Assembly: GCA_029881035.1 (NCBI GenBank) | Contig: JAOUNI010000003.1 | Span: forward strand, 27,995 to 91,994 | DNA: 64,000 nucleotides | Reading direction: 5' to 3' | Origin: Gammaproteobacteria bacterium | GTDB lineage: Bacteria > Pseudomonadota > Gammaproteobacteria > SZUA-229 | Shown here: one piece after another, positions 1 to 10,901 of the stretch | Position numbering within the stretch: position 1 is the first letter of the stretch | How the letters are laid out: every line of letters begins with the position of its first letter | The notes under the pieces: generated by a model | Seen by the model: the letters and a program-made list of their open reading frames with translations, nothing else | What the model was told of the DNA's origin: nothing | The model's database searches: none | Made by a program: the position numbers and the translations under genes

Positions 1-99
1 TTCAAAGTTACATAATACAGCGCTTGAGTTTTTCATCAAGATAAAATTGACAGAGTGAAGTTTAGTAATGACTGTTATATAGAATAGAGAGGAATAAGT

Positions 100-1131
100 G
101 TGATTTCCGTAGGTATTGTAGGTGGAACTGGTTATACCGGCGTTGAACTGTTGCGTTTGCTAGTGTCACATCCCGAAGTAGAATTGAAATTGGTGACTTC
201 ACGTTCTGAAGCGGGTATGCCCGTAGCGGATATGTTTCCAAATTTGCGCGGTTTTACTGATGTCTGTTTTTCTGAGCCGGATGTAAAAACACTGGGTGCC
301 TGTGATGTTGTCTTTTTTGCTACGCCTAATGGCACAGCAATGAAAATGGTAGCTGAGCTATTAGCACAGGGAACCCGAGTGATCGATTTGGCAGCAGATT
401 TCAGGTTGAAAGACAGTGCAGAGTGGGAAAAATGGTACGGTATGAAACATGCCTGTGAAGATATTCTGGCTGAGGCGGTTTATGGTCTGCCCGAAATTAA
501 TCGTGCTGCGATACGTAAGGCGAAAGTGGTAGCGAATCCGGGCTGTTATCCGACAGCAGTGGGTCTGGGTTTTTTACCATTGATTGAAAATGGTTTGATT
601 GATGATCAGCATTTAATTGCTGATGCCAAATCCGGTGTCAGTGGAGCTGGCCGTGGTGCCAATGTTGCAGCTTTGTTGTGTGAAGCTTCAGAAAGTTTCA
701 AGCCCTATGCAGTTGAAGGACACCGTCACTTGCCTGAAATTCGTCAAACATTGGGTGTGGCTGCAGGTCATTCGGTTGGTTTGACTTTTGTCCCGCATTT
801 GGTGCCGATGATTCGTGGTATTGAAGCTAGCTTATATGCAGTGTTGAAAAAAACTGATGTTGATTTGCATGCGCTGTACACTGAGCGTTATAAAAATGAA
901 CCTTTTGTTGATGTATTACCTAAAGGTGTTATGCCAGAGACACGCTCTGTACGCGGTGCAAATTTCTGCCGGATTTCAGTATTTCAGCCACAAGGTTCAG
1001 ATGTCGTGGTTGTGGCTTCAGTGATTGATAATCTGGTCAAAGGCGCTGCGGGACAGGCCATCCAGAATATGAATATTATGTTTCAACTAGAGGAGACTGC
1101 GGGGCTTGATAGGCCAGCCTTATTACCCTGA
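100..1131 (+). CDS. argC: N-acetyl-gamma-glutamyl-phosphate reductase
   Basis: 343-aa ORF (GTG start); [17 protein letters not shown] nucleotide-binding motif and [10 protein letters not shown] active-site Cys motif. Confidence 0.96.
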   Translation: MISVGIVGGTGYTGVELLRLLVSHPEVELKLVTSRSEAGMPVADMFPNLRGFTDVCFSEPDVKTLGACDVVFFATPNGTAMKMVAELLAQGTRVIDLAADFRLKDSAEWEKWYGMKHACEDILAEAVYGLPEINRAAIRKAKVVANPGCYPTAVGLGFLPLIENGLIDDQHLIADAKSGVSGAGRGANVAALLCEASESFKPYAVEGHRHLPEIRQTLGVAAGHSVGLTFVPHLVPMIRGIEASLYAVLKKTDVDLHALYTERYKNEPFVDVLPKGVMPETRSVRGANFCRISVFQPQGSDVVVVASVIDNLVKGAAGQAIQNMNIMFQLEETAGLDRPALLP

Positions 1132-1874
1132 TGAATTACAGACCATTACAAACTAAACTTTTAATTACCATTCAGCGACCTGGTTTATGGGTGCTGAGTT
1201 TTATACTGATGTTGTGTGCGATTGTTCTAATGGCCGGTTTGGCCTTTGCTTATGGACAACGGGTGGCTGGTTACGATAAGGCGGAAGCGATCAGTTATAT
1301 CGAAGATTTGGAGCAGCAAATTGAAGTTTTAAAATCTCAAAATACGGAAAGTGAGCGTCAAACTGCTATGCTTGAACGCAATAATACGATTGATGATGGT
1401 GCTTCTGATCAACTTAAAATCTCGTTATCCGAGGCACAGGCTGAGGCAATGGAATTAAGGAAAGAGCTCACATTTTATAAAAGTATTATCTCACCTGGTG
1501 ATACCAAGCGTAGTTTGATGATACAAACTATACAGCTTAAGCCCGACACGACGAAGATTGGAGATTATCAATACCAGATCATGGTTAGTCAGCGCGGACG
1601 AAATGATGAAATTGCCAGAGGAAACATTGAGGTCACACTGGGTGGATCCGATGCTGGCCAGATAAAAGTATTTAAATTAAGTGATGTCTCAAAAGAGGCT
1701 AAAAATCCAATTAATTTTGGTTTTAAATATTTTCAAAAATTTAGCGGTACGATAACGTTACCGGAAACATTTCAGCCGGAATATATGCGGGTTATGGTGA
1801 AAGCCAGATCGAGTAAAATAGATCCGATTGATGAACAGTTTGCTTGGGCAGATTTAACAGCGGCAGGAGAATAA
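1131..1874 (+). CDS. DUF6776-like membrane-anchored coiled-coil protein
   Basis: 247-aa ORF; N-terminal TM segment (VLSFILMLCAIVLMAGLAFAYG), then coiled coil; 1-nt stop/start overlap with argC; located before a bactofilin gene. Confidence 0.7.
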   Translation: MNYRPLQTKLLITIQRPGLWVLSFILMLCAIVLMAGLAFAYGQRVAGYDKAEAISYIEDLEQQIEVLKSQNTESERQTAMLERNNTIDDGASDQLKISLSEAQAEAMELRKELTFYKSIISPGDTKRSLMIQTIQLKPDTTKIGDYQYQIMVSQRGRNDEIARGNIEVTLGGSDAGQIKVFKLSDVSKEAKNPINFGFKYFQKFSGTITLPETFQPEYMRVMVKARSSKIDPIDEQFAWADLTAAGE

Positions 1875-1877
1875 GGT

Positions 1878-2318
1878 ATGTGGGGCAATAAAAATAAAAT
1901 ACGATCATCTAAGATTGATACCCTGATAGGGCATGATGTCGAGATTCGTGGTGATGTTAAGTTTAATGGTGGGTTACATCTGGATGGCAAAATTATTGGT
2001 AATGCAATCGCTGAAAATGGCGATAATTCAGTTTTTATCGTTAGTGATCAAGGTCGGGTAGTAGGTGATATTAGTGTTTCTTTCGCCATCATCAACGGTG
2101 AAGTGACTGGTAATGTTTACGCTAGTGAGAAATTGGAGCTTTCTGGCCGAGCTCGTATTACCGGCGATGTGCATTACAGTTTGCTGGAAATGGCCAGTGG
2201 TGCTGAAGTAAACGGTAAGATGGTACATGAAAGTGAGAAAAAATTGTTGGAACATCATGTAATAGATGATGCAGATGACATTGATGATGAGCATGCGCAA
2301 AATGCAAAGCCTATTTAA
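1878..2318 (+). CDS. Bactofilin (polymer-forming cytoskeletal) family protein
   Basis: 146 aa; IDTLIGHDVEIRGDVKFNGGLHLDGKIIGN...GRVVGDISV...INGEVTGNVYASEKLELSGRARITGDVHY beta-helix repeats typical of DUF583. Confidence 0.92.
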   Translation: MWGNKNKIRSSKIDTLIGHDVEIRGDVKFNGGLHLDGKIIGNAIAENGDNSVFIVSDQGRVVGDISVSFAIINGEVTGNVYASEKLELSGRARITGDVHYSLLEMASGAEVNGKMVHESEKKLLEHHVIDDADDIDDEHAQNAKPI

Positions 2319-2400
2319 GCAGAGAGAATCATAATACTTGACTGTTTTACTCAGGTAATGCTACATTAACGCAGTCTAATATTTGTTATGGTATAGAGTT

Positions 2401-2775
2401 ATGAGTATTGAAGTATCTTTTACCCCAATGCGTCCCAGTTCTGTTCAGCAAAACGCTGAAATTACTGATGCAGCTGCGGCCAAGGTTAAAAAGCTGATTG
2501 AAGAAGAGGGTAACCCAAATCTGAAATTACGCGTTACCGTGAGTGGTGGTGGTTGTTCCGGTTTTCAATATGGTTTTGATTTTGATGAAAATGTGGCTGA
2601 TGATGATATTCAGATCGTGAAAGATGGCGTTACCATGATAATTGATGGTATGAGCATGCAGTATCTGGCGGGCTCAGCGATAGATTACCTGGAAGGCCTG
2701 GAAGGTGCGCGTTTTGTGATTAGTAATCCTAACGCTAAAACTACCTGTGGTTGCGGGTCATCTTTCTCTATCTAA
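2401..2775 (+). CDS. erpA: Iron-sulfur cluster insertion protein ErpA
   Basis: A-type carrier motif [13 protein letters not shown] and C-terminal CGCGSSFSI; start moved to the ATG at 2401 (ORF track opens at 2383). Confidence 0.93.
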   Translation: MSIEVSFTPMRPSSVQQNAEITDAAAAKVKKLIEEEGNPNLKLRVTVSGGGCSGFQYGFDFDENVADDDIQIVKDGVTMIIDGMSMQYLAGSAIDYLEGLEGARFVISNPNAKTTCGCGSSFSI

Positions 2776-2800
2776 CTATTTGAAAAATAAAGGTTTGATA

Positions 2801-2825
2801 AAAGGCGCATATTGCGCCTTTTTTA
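2801..2825 (+). terminator. Rho-independent terminator after erpA
   Basis: AAAGGCGCA-tat-TGCGCCTTT stem followed by a T run. Confidence 0.85.
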
Positions 2826-2888
2826 CTTTTGGAATACATTTATCATGTTGTTTGTTAAGCTACGCGCCTGATTTGACAGGAAATTATT

Positions 2889-4043
2889 ATGAATGAATAT
2901 TTACCCGGCCTTGCAGGTGTGCCTGCCACAAAATCTAATATTTCATCCATTGATGGTGAGAAAGGCGTATTAGCTTATCGTGGTTATGATATTCGTGATC
3001 TGGCTGAAAATAGCACCTTTGAAGAAACATCATTGTTGTTGCTGGATGGAGCCTTGCCTACGCAAAGTGAGCTGGATGATTTTGATCAGCAACTGCGTGG
3101 CGAACGTCGCGTTAAATACAATGTACGCGAGATCATGAAATATTTGCCTAGCAGCGGTAGCCCCATGGAAATGTTGCAGACAGCAGTGGCAAGTCTGGGT
3201 ATGTTCTACGGCGGTGAAGAGATCTTAACCGATGGTTATGAAGAAGAAGATCTCTATTATATTCATGCCATGTCGGTAAAAATTATTTCACGTATGGCGA
3301 CTATTGTTGCGATGTGGGAGCACGTCCGTAATGGTTATGATCCTGTCGAGCCGCGTACCGATCTGACGCATGCAGAGAATTTTTTGTATATGTTGAAGGG
3401 GCATGAACCAGATCCTGTTGAGGCTCGTATTATGGATGCGTGTCTGGTACTGCATGCGGAGCATACTATTAATGCATCAACCTTTGCGGCCATGGTGTGT
3501 GGCTCAACACTGGCTTCACCCTTTCTTGTTATTGCTGCAGCTATTGGTACGCTCGCTGGGCCTTTGCACGGCGGCGCCAATCAGCGTGTGGTAGAGATGC
3601 TTGATGAGATAGGTCGTCCTGAGAATGTTAAGGACTGGCTGGATATGAAGCTGGCAGATAAAGAAGTTGTCTGGGGTATGGGTCACCGTGAATACAAAAC
3701 TAAGGATCCTCGTGCTATTTTTCTGCAAAAAATGATGGTCGAGTATGCCGAGAAAAAAGGTAATCTGAGCCCGATGTTTGAAACTGCGCTGGCACTGGAA
3801 GAGGCCTGTGAGAAAGAACTGGGTAGCAAAGGTGTTTATCCGAATGTTGATTATTATTCTGGCATTTTGTACACAGAAATGGGTATACCTGCGGATCAGT
3901 TCACACCTATTTTTGCGGTCTCACGTATTGCCGGCTGGATGGCACATTGGCGTGAGCAACTCAAGGATAATCGGATATTCAGACCTACGCAAATCTATAC
4001 GGGATACGATTTTCGTGATTATGTCCCTATAGATAAACGCTAG
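2889..4043 (+). CDS. gltA: Citrate synthase (short form)
   Basis: 384 aa; GGANQRVVEML, GMGHREYKTKDPRA and NVDYYSGILY citrate synthase motifs. Confidence 0.88.
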   Translation: MNEYLPGLAGVPATKSNISSIDGEKGVLAYRGYDIRDLAENSTFEETSLLLLDGALPTQSELDDFDQQLRGERRVKYNVREIMKYLPSSGSPMEMLQTAVASLGMFYGGEEILTDGYEEEDLYYIHAMSVKIISRMATIVAMWEHVRNGYDPVEPRTDLTHAENFLYMLKGHEPDPVEARIMDACLVLHAEHTINASTFAAMVCGSTLASPFLVIAAAIGTLAGPLHGGANQRVVEMLDEIGRPENVKDWLDMKLADKEVVWGMGHREYKTKDPRAIFLQKMMVEYAEKKGNLSPMFETALALEEACEKELGSKGVYPNVDYYSGILYTEMGIPADQFTPIFAVSRIAGWMAHWREQLKDNRIFRPTQIYTGYDFRDYVPIDKR

Positions 4044-4053
4044 TTTTTAGCTG

Positions 4054-5172
4054 TTAATGGTTAGTTATCTGGCCAAGAATTACAGCTTTTCTGGCTCCAG
4101 TGACAGAAGGTAGATTGCCGGGCTGATTATTAATGGTTTGTTTTGCCAGCCAGGCAAAGGCGGTCGCTTCAACCCAGTCTGGGTGAATGCCACACGCATC
4201 TGTAGATTCAACTTTACAGGCCGGTAAGGCAAGCTGGATTCTTTCCATTAGATATTGGTTATGTACACCACCGCCACAAACAAGTAAATGATTGATACTC
4301 GATGCCTGATGTATAACGGCATTAGCAATACTGCGTGCGGTTAGCTCACATAAGCTGGCTTGAATGTCGGCAGCACTCAGGTTTTTGCTGGCGCTATTTT
4401 TAATCTGCTGTTGCAGCCATGTCAGATTAAATTGCTCGAAGCCAGTGCTTTTTGGTGGTGAGGTATTGAAATAAACATCACTTAAACATGTATTCAGCAG
4501 ATTCTCATTGATTTGGCCGCTACGAGCAAAGATGCCATTTTTGTCAAAATTTTGTCCGCAGGATTTTTTTATCCAGGCATCCATCATGTTGTTACCGGGG
4601 CCTGTGTCAAAACCGATGACAGGCTGTGTTTGATCAGACGGTAATATCGTGAGATTGGCAATACCACCAATGTTAAGTATGCCACGAATTTCTATTTGGC
4701 TTCGGAAAACGGCAGCGTGAAAAGCTGGTGCTAATGGTGCGCCCTGTCCTCCCGCTTTAATATCCGCAGTTCGAAAATCACTGACTACAGTAATACCAGT
4801 GAGCTGTGCCAGCATTTTGGCGTCACCAATCTGTAATGAAAAAGGTTGGTCTGCATCGGGGCGATGGCGAATAGTCTGGCCGTGATTACCAATGGCAATA
4901 ATATCTTTGGCGGTGAGTTTAGCTTTATCGAGCAGAGATTGGGTAGCGTTTGCAAAGATTTTTCCAAGTTGTATATCCAGGGCATCAAGCTGACCAAGCT
5001 CATTATCGGGGAGGAGTCGGCTGGCGAGTAACTCTTCATAAGTATCATCGGGCCAGGGGTGACTGTGAGTGCAAATGAGTTTGGGGATTTCGCCGCCGGC
5101 AAAATCCACCAGCGCAGCATCGATACCGTCCATGCTGGTACCTGACATCAAACCAACATAATACTCAGGCAT
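4054..5172 (-). CDS. anmK: Anhydro-N-acetylmuramic acid kinase
   Basis: 372 aa; MSGTSMDGIDAALV start, GNHGQTIRHRP, LNIGGIANLT and GFDTGPGNNMMD motifs. Confidence 0.96.
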   Translation of the reverse strand: MPEYYVGLMSGTSMDGIDAALVDFAGGEIPKLICTHSHPWPDDTYEELLASRLLPDNELGQLDALDIQLGKIFANATQSLLDKAKLTAKDIIAIGNHGQTIRHRPDADQPFSLQIGDAKMLAQLTGITVVSDFRTADIKAGGQGAPLAPAFHAAVFRSQIEIRGILNIGGIANLTILPSDQTQPVIGFDTGPGNNMMDAWIKKSCGQNFDKNGIFARSGQINENLLNTCLSDVYFNTSPPKSTGFEQFNLTWLQQQIKNSASKNLSAADIQASLCELTARSIANAVIHQASSINHLLVCGGGVHNQYLMERIQLALPACKVESTDACGIHPDWVEATAFAWLAKQTINNQPGNLPSVTGARKAVILGQITNH

Positions 5173-5193
5173 GGTCGATCCGGTATAGAAATA

Positions 5194-6600
5194 TTAGTTG
5201 TTTAAAGCAACCTGAGTACGGGTGAGCAGTCCGAGCTGTGCCAGTATCGGTGCGGTAGTCAATTCAAAATCAGCCAGATAGCGTTGTGGCACAGGATTGG
5301 AAATTGGTAACTTCACTGTTAAAGGATTACGGTGAACGCCGTTGACGCGGAATTCATAATGCAGGTGAGGACCGGTGGCCAGGCCTGAGCTGCCTAGATA
5401 GGCAATGGTCTGCCCTTGTTTGACTTTAGAACCGACACGCAGATTACGTTGGTAACCATTCAGATGTGCGTACAGCGTACTGTACTTGGAGCCGTGCTGG
5501 ATAATGACGGTGCGGCCGTAACCACCTTTGATGCCTTTGAAAATGACCTTGCCATCACCGGATGCGAGGATCGGGGTGCCGCGTTTGGCGGCATAGTCGA
5601 CGCCCTTGTGGGAGCGGAATTTATGCAACACGGGATGGTAACGACTGGTAGTGAAGCCGGAGCTGATGCGTGTAAAGTTAACTGGTGAGCGCAAGAAAGC
5701 TTTACGCATGCTCTTGCCATCGGGAGTGAAGTACTCGCTACGATTATTTTCAGGATTAGTATAACGAACCGCCTGATAGGTTTTGCCCTGATTAATGAAT
5801 TCGGCTGTCAGGATATTGCCATCTTTGATTTTTTCGCCATTGCGAAATATCTCTTCGTAAATCACCGTAAAGCGGTCACCCTTGCGAATGTCGAGTGCAA
5901 AATCGATGTCCCAGCCAAAGACGCCGGCCAGCTCCATAATCAGGTTTTGTGAAATACCGGCTTCCTGTCCAGCGAGGAATAAAGAAGAATCGATAACTCC
6001 GCTGGCATGGGTAGAGCGGGTTTCGATATCGTGTTTGAAAGTGTCGGCTTCGAGTACGCCATCCTTACGTTCAACCATTAGATAAGTTTCGTGGTCAATT
6101 TCGTAGCGTAAGCCCAGTAAATTTTTGTCGTCGTCGGTGAGCACGCGTAGCGTATCTTTCGGGTAGATGCGGGTTAACTGTTCGGTGTCCTTGCCCAGTT
6201 TCATCATTTCATCGAGTTGCTGAGGTTTGATACCGGCGCGATCGAATAATTTGGCCAGATTGTCACCTGACTTCACTTTGAACTCACGCCACTGTTTAGG
6301 TGTTTCGTTGTTCAGGTCGTCGATGATTTCCTGCTGTGCCTGGAGTTCGGGCAGGGTCAGTTCAAAGCTCAGGCGAGCGGCTGTTGCCGGGGATAATTCG
6401 TTTTCAGTAAAAACGGGCAAGCTTTCGGAATTCAGCTCGTCAGCAATCAGGTTTTCAGTATCAAGATTATCTGTACCGGTATTGGTGCTGGCGATAACGA
6501 CGCCCAGAACCGCGCAGCCGGTGGCAAATAACAGCCAGCGCAAACGAGGATGTTTATCCTGAGTATCTTTGATGCGAAAGTCCTGATTAATGAATGCCAT
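5194..6600 (-). CDS. M23 family peptidoglycan DD-metalloendopeptidase with LysM/OapA-like N-terminus
   Basis: 468 aa; N-terminal TM, VKSGDNLAKLFDRAG, SRYHPVLHKFRSHKGVDYAAKRGTPI and GLATGPHLHYEF (M23 HxH). Confidence 0.93.
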   Translation of the reverse strand: MAFINQDFRIKDTQDKHPRLRWLLFATGCAVLGVVIASTNTGTDNLDTENLIADELNSESLPVFTENELSPATAARLSFELTLPELQAQQEIIDDLNNETPKQWREFKVKSGDNLAKLFDRAGIKPQQLDEMMKLGKDTEQLTRIYPKDTLRVLTDDDKNLLGLRYEIDHETYLMVERKDGVLEADTFKHDIETRSTHASGVIDSSLFLAGQEAGISQNLIMELAGVFGWDIDFALDIRKGDRFTVIYEEIFRNGEKIKDGNILTAEFINQGKTYQAVRYTNPENNRSEYFTPDGKSMRKAFLRSPVNFTRISSGFTTSRYHPVLHKFRSHKGVDYAAKRGTPILASGDGKVIFKGIKGGYGRTVIIQHGSKYSTLYAHLNGYQRNLRVGSKVKQGQTIAYLGSSGLATGPHLHYEFRVNGVHRNPLTVKLPISNPVPQRYLADFELTTAPILAQLGLLTRTQVALNN

Positions 6601-6839
6601 TGCCGTGCCAGATAAAACCCTTGGATAAAGTCCAATAAAATAAATGCGTTATTAATATAAATACAACAGGAATGTAGTTGCTAAATGTTGATAGGTCAAC
6701 GATTTACGCTAACTGCATTACTCATTTATGCTTCTTTTTTATACAGATATTTCAGTACTTTATCATTATTAGTTGAGAAAGAGTCAAACGGCAGGCATCA
6801 TATACCGCTTTTAGCTCGGAAACCAGCGCGGGAACAGTC

Positions 6840-8051
6840 ATGAAAAGCAGTCAATTATCAGTTAATGACCAATTAGAAATCATTAGACGTGGCGCTGATG
6901 AAATTCTGGTTGAAGCGGATCTGGTGGCCAAGCTCAAGGAAGGTCGACCGCTGCGTATCAAGGCCGGCTTTGACCCTACCGCTCCGGACCTGCATCTGGG
7001 GCATACCGTGTTGCTCAATAAACTGCGTCAGTTTCAGGATCTGGGTCACGAAATAATTTTCCTGATCGGTGATTTTACCGGCATGATCGGCGATCCTACC
7101 GGCAAAAGCGCTACGCGTCCGCCGCTCACCGAAGAAGCCGTCAAGGAAAACGCCAAAAGTTACCGTCAGCAGGTATTCAAGATTCTGGACGAGTTCAAAA
7201 CCGAGGTGGTGTTCAATTCACACTGGATGAGCAACATCGGCGCTGCCGGCATGATCAAACTCGCTGCCAGCAGCACGGTTGCACGTATGCTGGAGCGCGA
7301 TGATTTCAGCAAGCGCTACAAAAGCGGCCAGGCCATCGCTCTGCACGAATTTCTTTACCCGCTGATTCAGGGTTACGATTCGGTCGAATTAAAAGCCGAT
7401 GTTGAACTCGGCGGCACCGACCAGAAATTCAACCTGCTGATGGGCAGGCAGTTGCAGGAACAGCATGGTCAGAAACCACAGGTGGTTCTGACCATGCCGA
7501 TTCTAGAAGGCCTGGACGGCGTGCAGAAAATGTCCAAGTCGCTGAATAATTACATCGGTGTCGATGATGCGCCCAAAGATATGTTTGGCAAAATCATGTC
7601 CATTTCCGATGAGCTGATGTGGCGCTATTTTGAGTTGCTCAGTTTTCGCCCTCTGTCGGAAATCGAAGGCTTTAAAAAAGACATGGAAGCTGGCAAAAAT
7701 CCGCGCGATATTAAATTCCTGCTCGCCGAAGAAATTATCGCGCGTTTTCATTCTGAAAATGAAGCTACGGAAGCACGTGAAGGTTTCATCGCGCAGTTCG
7801 CTAAAAATAAAATCCCCGACGATATTCCGGAGTTCACCTTTGAGGTGGATGATGAAGGCTATCCTATTGCCAATCTACTCAAAGATGCCGGTTTAACTGG
7901 CAGTACATCAGATGCCATGCGCATGATCGAGCAGGGTGCAGTGAAAATCGATGGCGAGAAAATAGAAGACAAAAAGTTGATGGTTAAAGCAGGGCTGGAA
8001 AGAGTGTTTCAGGTAGGCAAACGGAAGTTTGCCCGAATTACATTGAGTTAG
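6840..8051 (+). CDS. tyrS: Tyrosyl-tRNA synthetase
   Basis: 403 aa; HLGHT motif, KMSKS motif, C-terminal S4-like domain. Confidence 0.97.
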   Translation: MKSSQLSVNDQLEIIRRGADEILVEADLVAKLKEGRPLRIKAGFDPTAPDLHLGHTVLLNKLRQFQDLGHEIIFLIGDFTGMIGDPTGKSATRPPLTEEAVKENAKSYRQQVFKILDEFKTEVVFNSHWMSNIGAAGMIKLAASSTVARMLERDDFSKRYKSGQAIALHEFLYPLIQGYDSVELKADVELGGTDQKFNLLMGRQLQEQHGQKPQVVLTMPILEGLDGVQKMSKSLNNYIGVDDAPKDMFGKIMSISDELMWRYFELLSFRPLSEIEGFKKDMEAGKNPRDIKFLLAEEIIARFHSENEATEAREGFIAQFAKNKIPDDIPEFTFEVDDEGYPIANLLKDAGLTGSTSDAMRMIEQGAVKIDGEKIEDKKLMVKAGLERVFQVGKRKFARITLS

Positions 8052-8231
8052 TTTTTCATTTGTCATTTCGACAAATTTATCTGGAATAAATTTGAACAGC
8101 CGTTTTACGACTGGCCCGTAAATACAAGGAAGTATTATGTAATCCCGCTTATGAAACTAAATCAGACGTCCTGCCTGATTTGCCCCACCAAAGTCTCATA
8201 ACTCGGCAATGTGTGAGGGGAAAGTATGTGT

Positions 8232-9911
8232 TTACCGGGCAGTCTGGCTGTCGATTTTTTCCCAGGTATCGCGTAATGTTGCAGTGCGATTGAAAATCAA
8301 CGCATCACTGCGGCTGTCTTTATCCAGTACAAAATATCCGGTACGTTCAAACTGATAGTGCTTGCTGGTGTCAGCATTGGCCAGCGAGGGTTCCAGCTTG
8401 CAGTTTTTCAATACGACCAGTGATTCTGGATTCAGGTGTTCGATGTAGTTTTCGGTGCTACCGGGATTAGGGTGCGTGAACAGGCGGTCGTATGCATTTA
8501 TTTGCGCATCCACAGCGTGCTCGGCGGATACCCAGTGGATGGTGCCTTTAACTTTACGGCCATCGGGTGAGGAGCCGCCTTTTGTTTTCGGGTCATAACT
8601 GCAAATCAATTCAATAATTTCACCTTGCTCGTTTTTCACGACATCGGTGCAGGTGATGTAGTAAGCGTAACGCAGGCGTACTTCACGACCGACTGACAGG
8701 CGGAAGAATTTTTTTGGCGCATCTTCCATAAAATCATCACGTTCAATGTACAGCGTCTTGGTAAAGGTGATGCTGCGCGTGCCCATTTCAGGTTTTTGCG
8801 GGTGGTTCTGTGCTTCCATTTCTTCACTCTGGCCATCGGGGTAGTTTTCGATGGTGACTTTGAGCGGGTTTATTACACCCATGACGCGTAATGCGTGTTC
8901 GTTCAGGTCTTCACGAACGCAGTTTTCCAGTACCGCCATTTCAATTGAGCTGTCTTTTTTGGTGACACCGATGCGATCGCAAAAGTCACGGATCGAGGCA
9001 GGAGTGTAACCTCGACGACGGATACCAGAAATAGTAGTCATACGAGGGTCATCCCAACCGCAGACATGACTTTCATCAACCAGTTGGTGTAATTTGCGTT
9101 TGCTGGTGATGGTGTATTCCAGTTCCAGGCGGGCGAATTCAATTTGCTGCGGATGACAGGGTGCTTTGACTTCATCGAGTACCCAGTCGTAAAGCGGACG
9201 GTGATCAGCAAACTCCAGCGTACACAATGAATGTGTAATGCCTTCGATGGCGTCAGACAGGCAGTGAGTGAAGTCATACATCGGATAAATGACCCAGTTG
9301 GTGCCGGTACGATGATGATGCGTGCGCTTGATGCGGTATAGCGCCGGGTCGCGCATGTTGATGTTGGGGGAGGCCATGTCGATTTTAGCGCGCAGGACGT
9401 GCGCGCCATCGGCAAACTCGCCTTCTTTCATACGCTGGAACAGGCCGAGATTTTCCTCGATGCTGCGATTACGGTATGGACTGTCTTTGCCAGCCTCTTT
9501 CAGGGTGCCACGATATTCACGGATTTCATCAGCGCTCAGGCTATCAACATAAGCTTTGCCTTTGGTGATGAGTTTGACTGCATACATGTATAGGAGGTCA
9601 AAATAATCTGAAGCATGACGTAATTCATTCCATTCAAAGCCCAGCCATTTTACGTCCTCCTCAATGGAGTGCATGTATTCGACTTCTTCTTTGTCAGGAT
9701 TGGTATCGTCAAATCGAAGATTGCACTTGCCATTGAACTTTTTTGCCATACCGAAGTTCAGGCAAATGGATTTAGCATGGCCGATGTGAAGGTAACCATT
9801 GGGTTCTGGCGGAAAACGGGTTTGTATCGTTTTGTGTTTTCCCGAATCCAGATCATCCTGAATGATATTTTGAATAAAATTGGATGGGGAGGTGTTTTCT
9901 TCAGCGGTCAT
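8232..9911 (-). CDS. glnS: Glutaminyl-tRNA synthetase
   Basis: 559 aa; [22 protein letters not shown] and [29 protein letters not shown]. Confidence 0.97.
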   Translation of the reverse strand: MTAEENTSPSNFIQNIIQDDLDSGKHKTIQTRFPPEPNGYLHIGHAKSICLNFGMAKKFNGKCNLRFDDTNPDKEEVEYMHSIEEDVKWLGFEWNELRHASDYFDLLYMYAVKLITKGKAYVDSLSADEIREYRGTLKEAGKDSPYRNRSIEENLGLFQRMKEGEFADGAHVLRAKIDMASPNINMRDPALYRIKRTHHHRTGTNWVIYPMYDFTHCLSDAIEGITHSLCTLEFADHRPLYDWVLDEVKAPCHPQQIEFARLELEYTITSKRKLHQLVDESHVCGWDDPRMTTISGIRRRGYTPASIRDFCDRIGVTKKDSSIEMAVLENCVREDLNEHALRVMGVINPLKVTIENYPDGQSEEMEAQNHPQKPEMGTRSITFTKTLYIERDDFMEDAPKKFFRLSVGREVRLRYAYYITCTDVVKNEQGEIIELICSYDPKTKGGSSPDGRKVKGTIHWVSAEHAVDAQINAYDRLFTHPNPGSTENYIEHLNPESLVVLKNCKLEPSLANADTSKHYQFERTGYFVLDKDSRSDALIFNRTATLRDTWEKIDSQTAR

Positions 9912-10097
9912 ATCTATAGTTTCGGTTTATTGCCTAAGTTTGATATTGTGTACGGTGGCGTATTGTACATGCTTATTTTATCTCATGCTGTGTAACTGTA
10001 CTTGGCCAGATGTCAGGTTTAAGTGTTTAATGGCCGATATGGATTTGCTTGAGAAAAGTGGTTTTAGAATTTTATTATTTTGGGGCGGTGGTTTTAT

Positions 10098-10901
10098 ATG
10101 TCTGAAGATTTGAGTCTTGAACAAATAAAGCAATGCCTGAATCGTGATTGTGAGTTGGTTTTATTTAAAAAAACAGATTCCACTAATGAGCAGGCGCTGC
10201 TAAAAGTAAAACAGGGTTGCATCTTGCCTCTGGTATGTTTTACTGAGGAACAGACACAAGGACGTGGTCGTCGTGGTAAAGTCTGGGTTTCGCCTCCGGG
10301 TAGCAATATATATATGAGTCTGGCATGGAAGTTTGAGATGCCAGTTAATAGTCTAGGTTGTTTGTCTTTGGCGATGGGCGTGGCCGTGGCTAGAGTATTA
10401 AAGAATTTAGGCCTGCAACAAGTAGGTCTTAAATGGCCGAATGATGTGTTGGTTGATGGTAAGAAAATAGCGGGTATTCTTATTGAGACATCGCAGATCA
10501 CAGACAAAACAACCACTGCAATTATAGGGATTGGCCTGAATTTCAATTTACCTAAGGGTTCCTCGGACCTGATTGCGCAACCGTGGACAGATATTGTTTC
10601 ATCAATGGGGATGGAATTTCAGCCCGGACGAAATAAGATAGCAGCTTTATTGCTGCAGGAATGCATGAGTATTTGTGACAGTCTTGTGCAGGTCAGGCAG
10701 GATTTAATGCTGGAGTATCAGCAGTATGATATTTGCCGGCAACAAGCAGTTAATATTTATCTGGATGATGGACGGTTGATGCAGGGTGTGGTTGCCGGTT
10801 TTGAAGAGAATGGTGAGATTCGCATACTGGTTGATGATGAAGAAAGACTGTTTAATAGCGCGGACATAAGTTTGAGAAAGGCGAGCAATGTTAACAATTG
10901 A
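10098..10901 (+). CDS. birA: Biotin-[acetyl-CoA-carboxylase] ligase (catalytic domain only, no N-terminal HTH)
   Basis: KKTDSTNEQAL, TQGRGRRGKVWVSPPGSNIYMSLAWKF, KWPNDVLVDGKKIAGILIE. ATG at 10098 preferred over 10080. Confidence 0.93.
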   Translation: MSEDLSLEQIKQCLNRDCELVLFKKTDSTNEQALLKVKQGCILPLVCFTEEQTQGRGRRGKVWVSPPGSNIYMSLAWKFEMPVNSLGCLSLAMGVAVARVLKNLGLQQVGLKWPNDVLVDGKKIAGILIETSQITDKTTTAIIGIGLNFNLPKGSSDLIAQPWTDIVSSMGMEFQPGRNKIAALLLQECMSICDSLVQVRQDLMLEYQQYDICRQQAVNIYLDDGRLMQGVVAGFEENGEIRILVDDEERLFNSADISLRKASNVNN

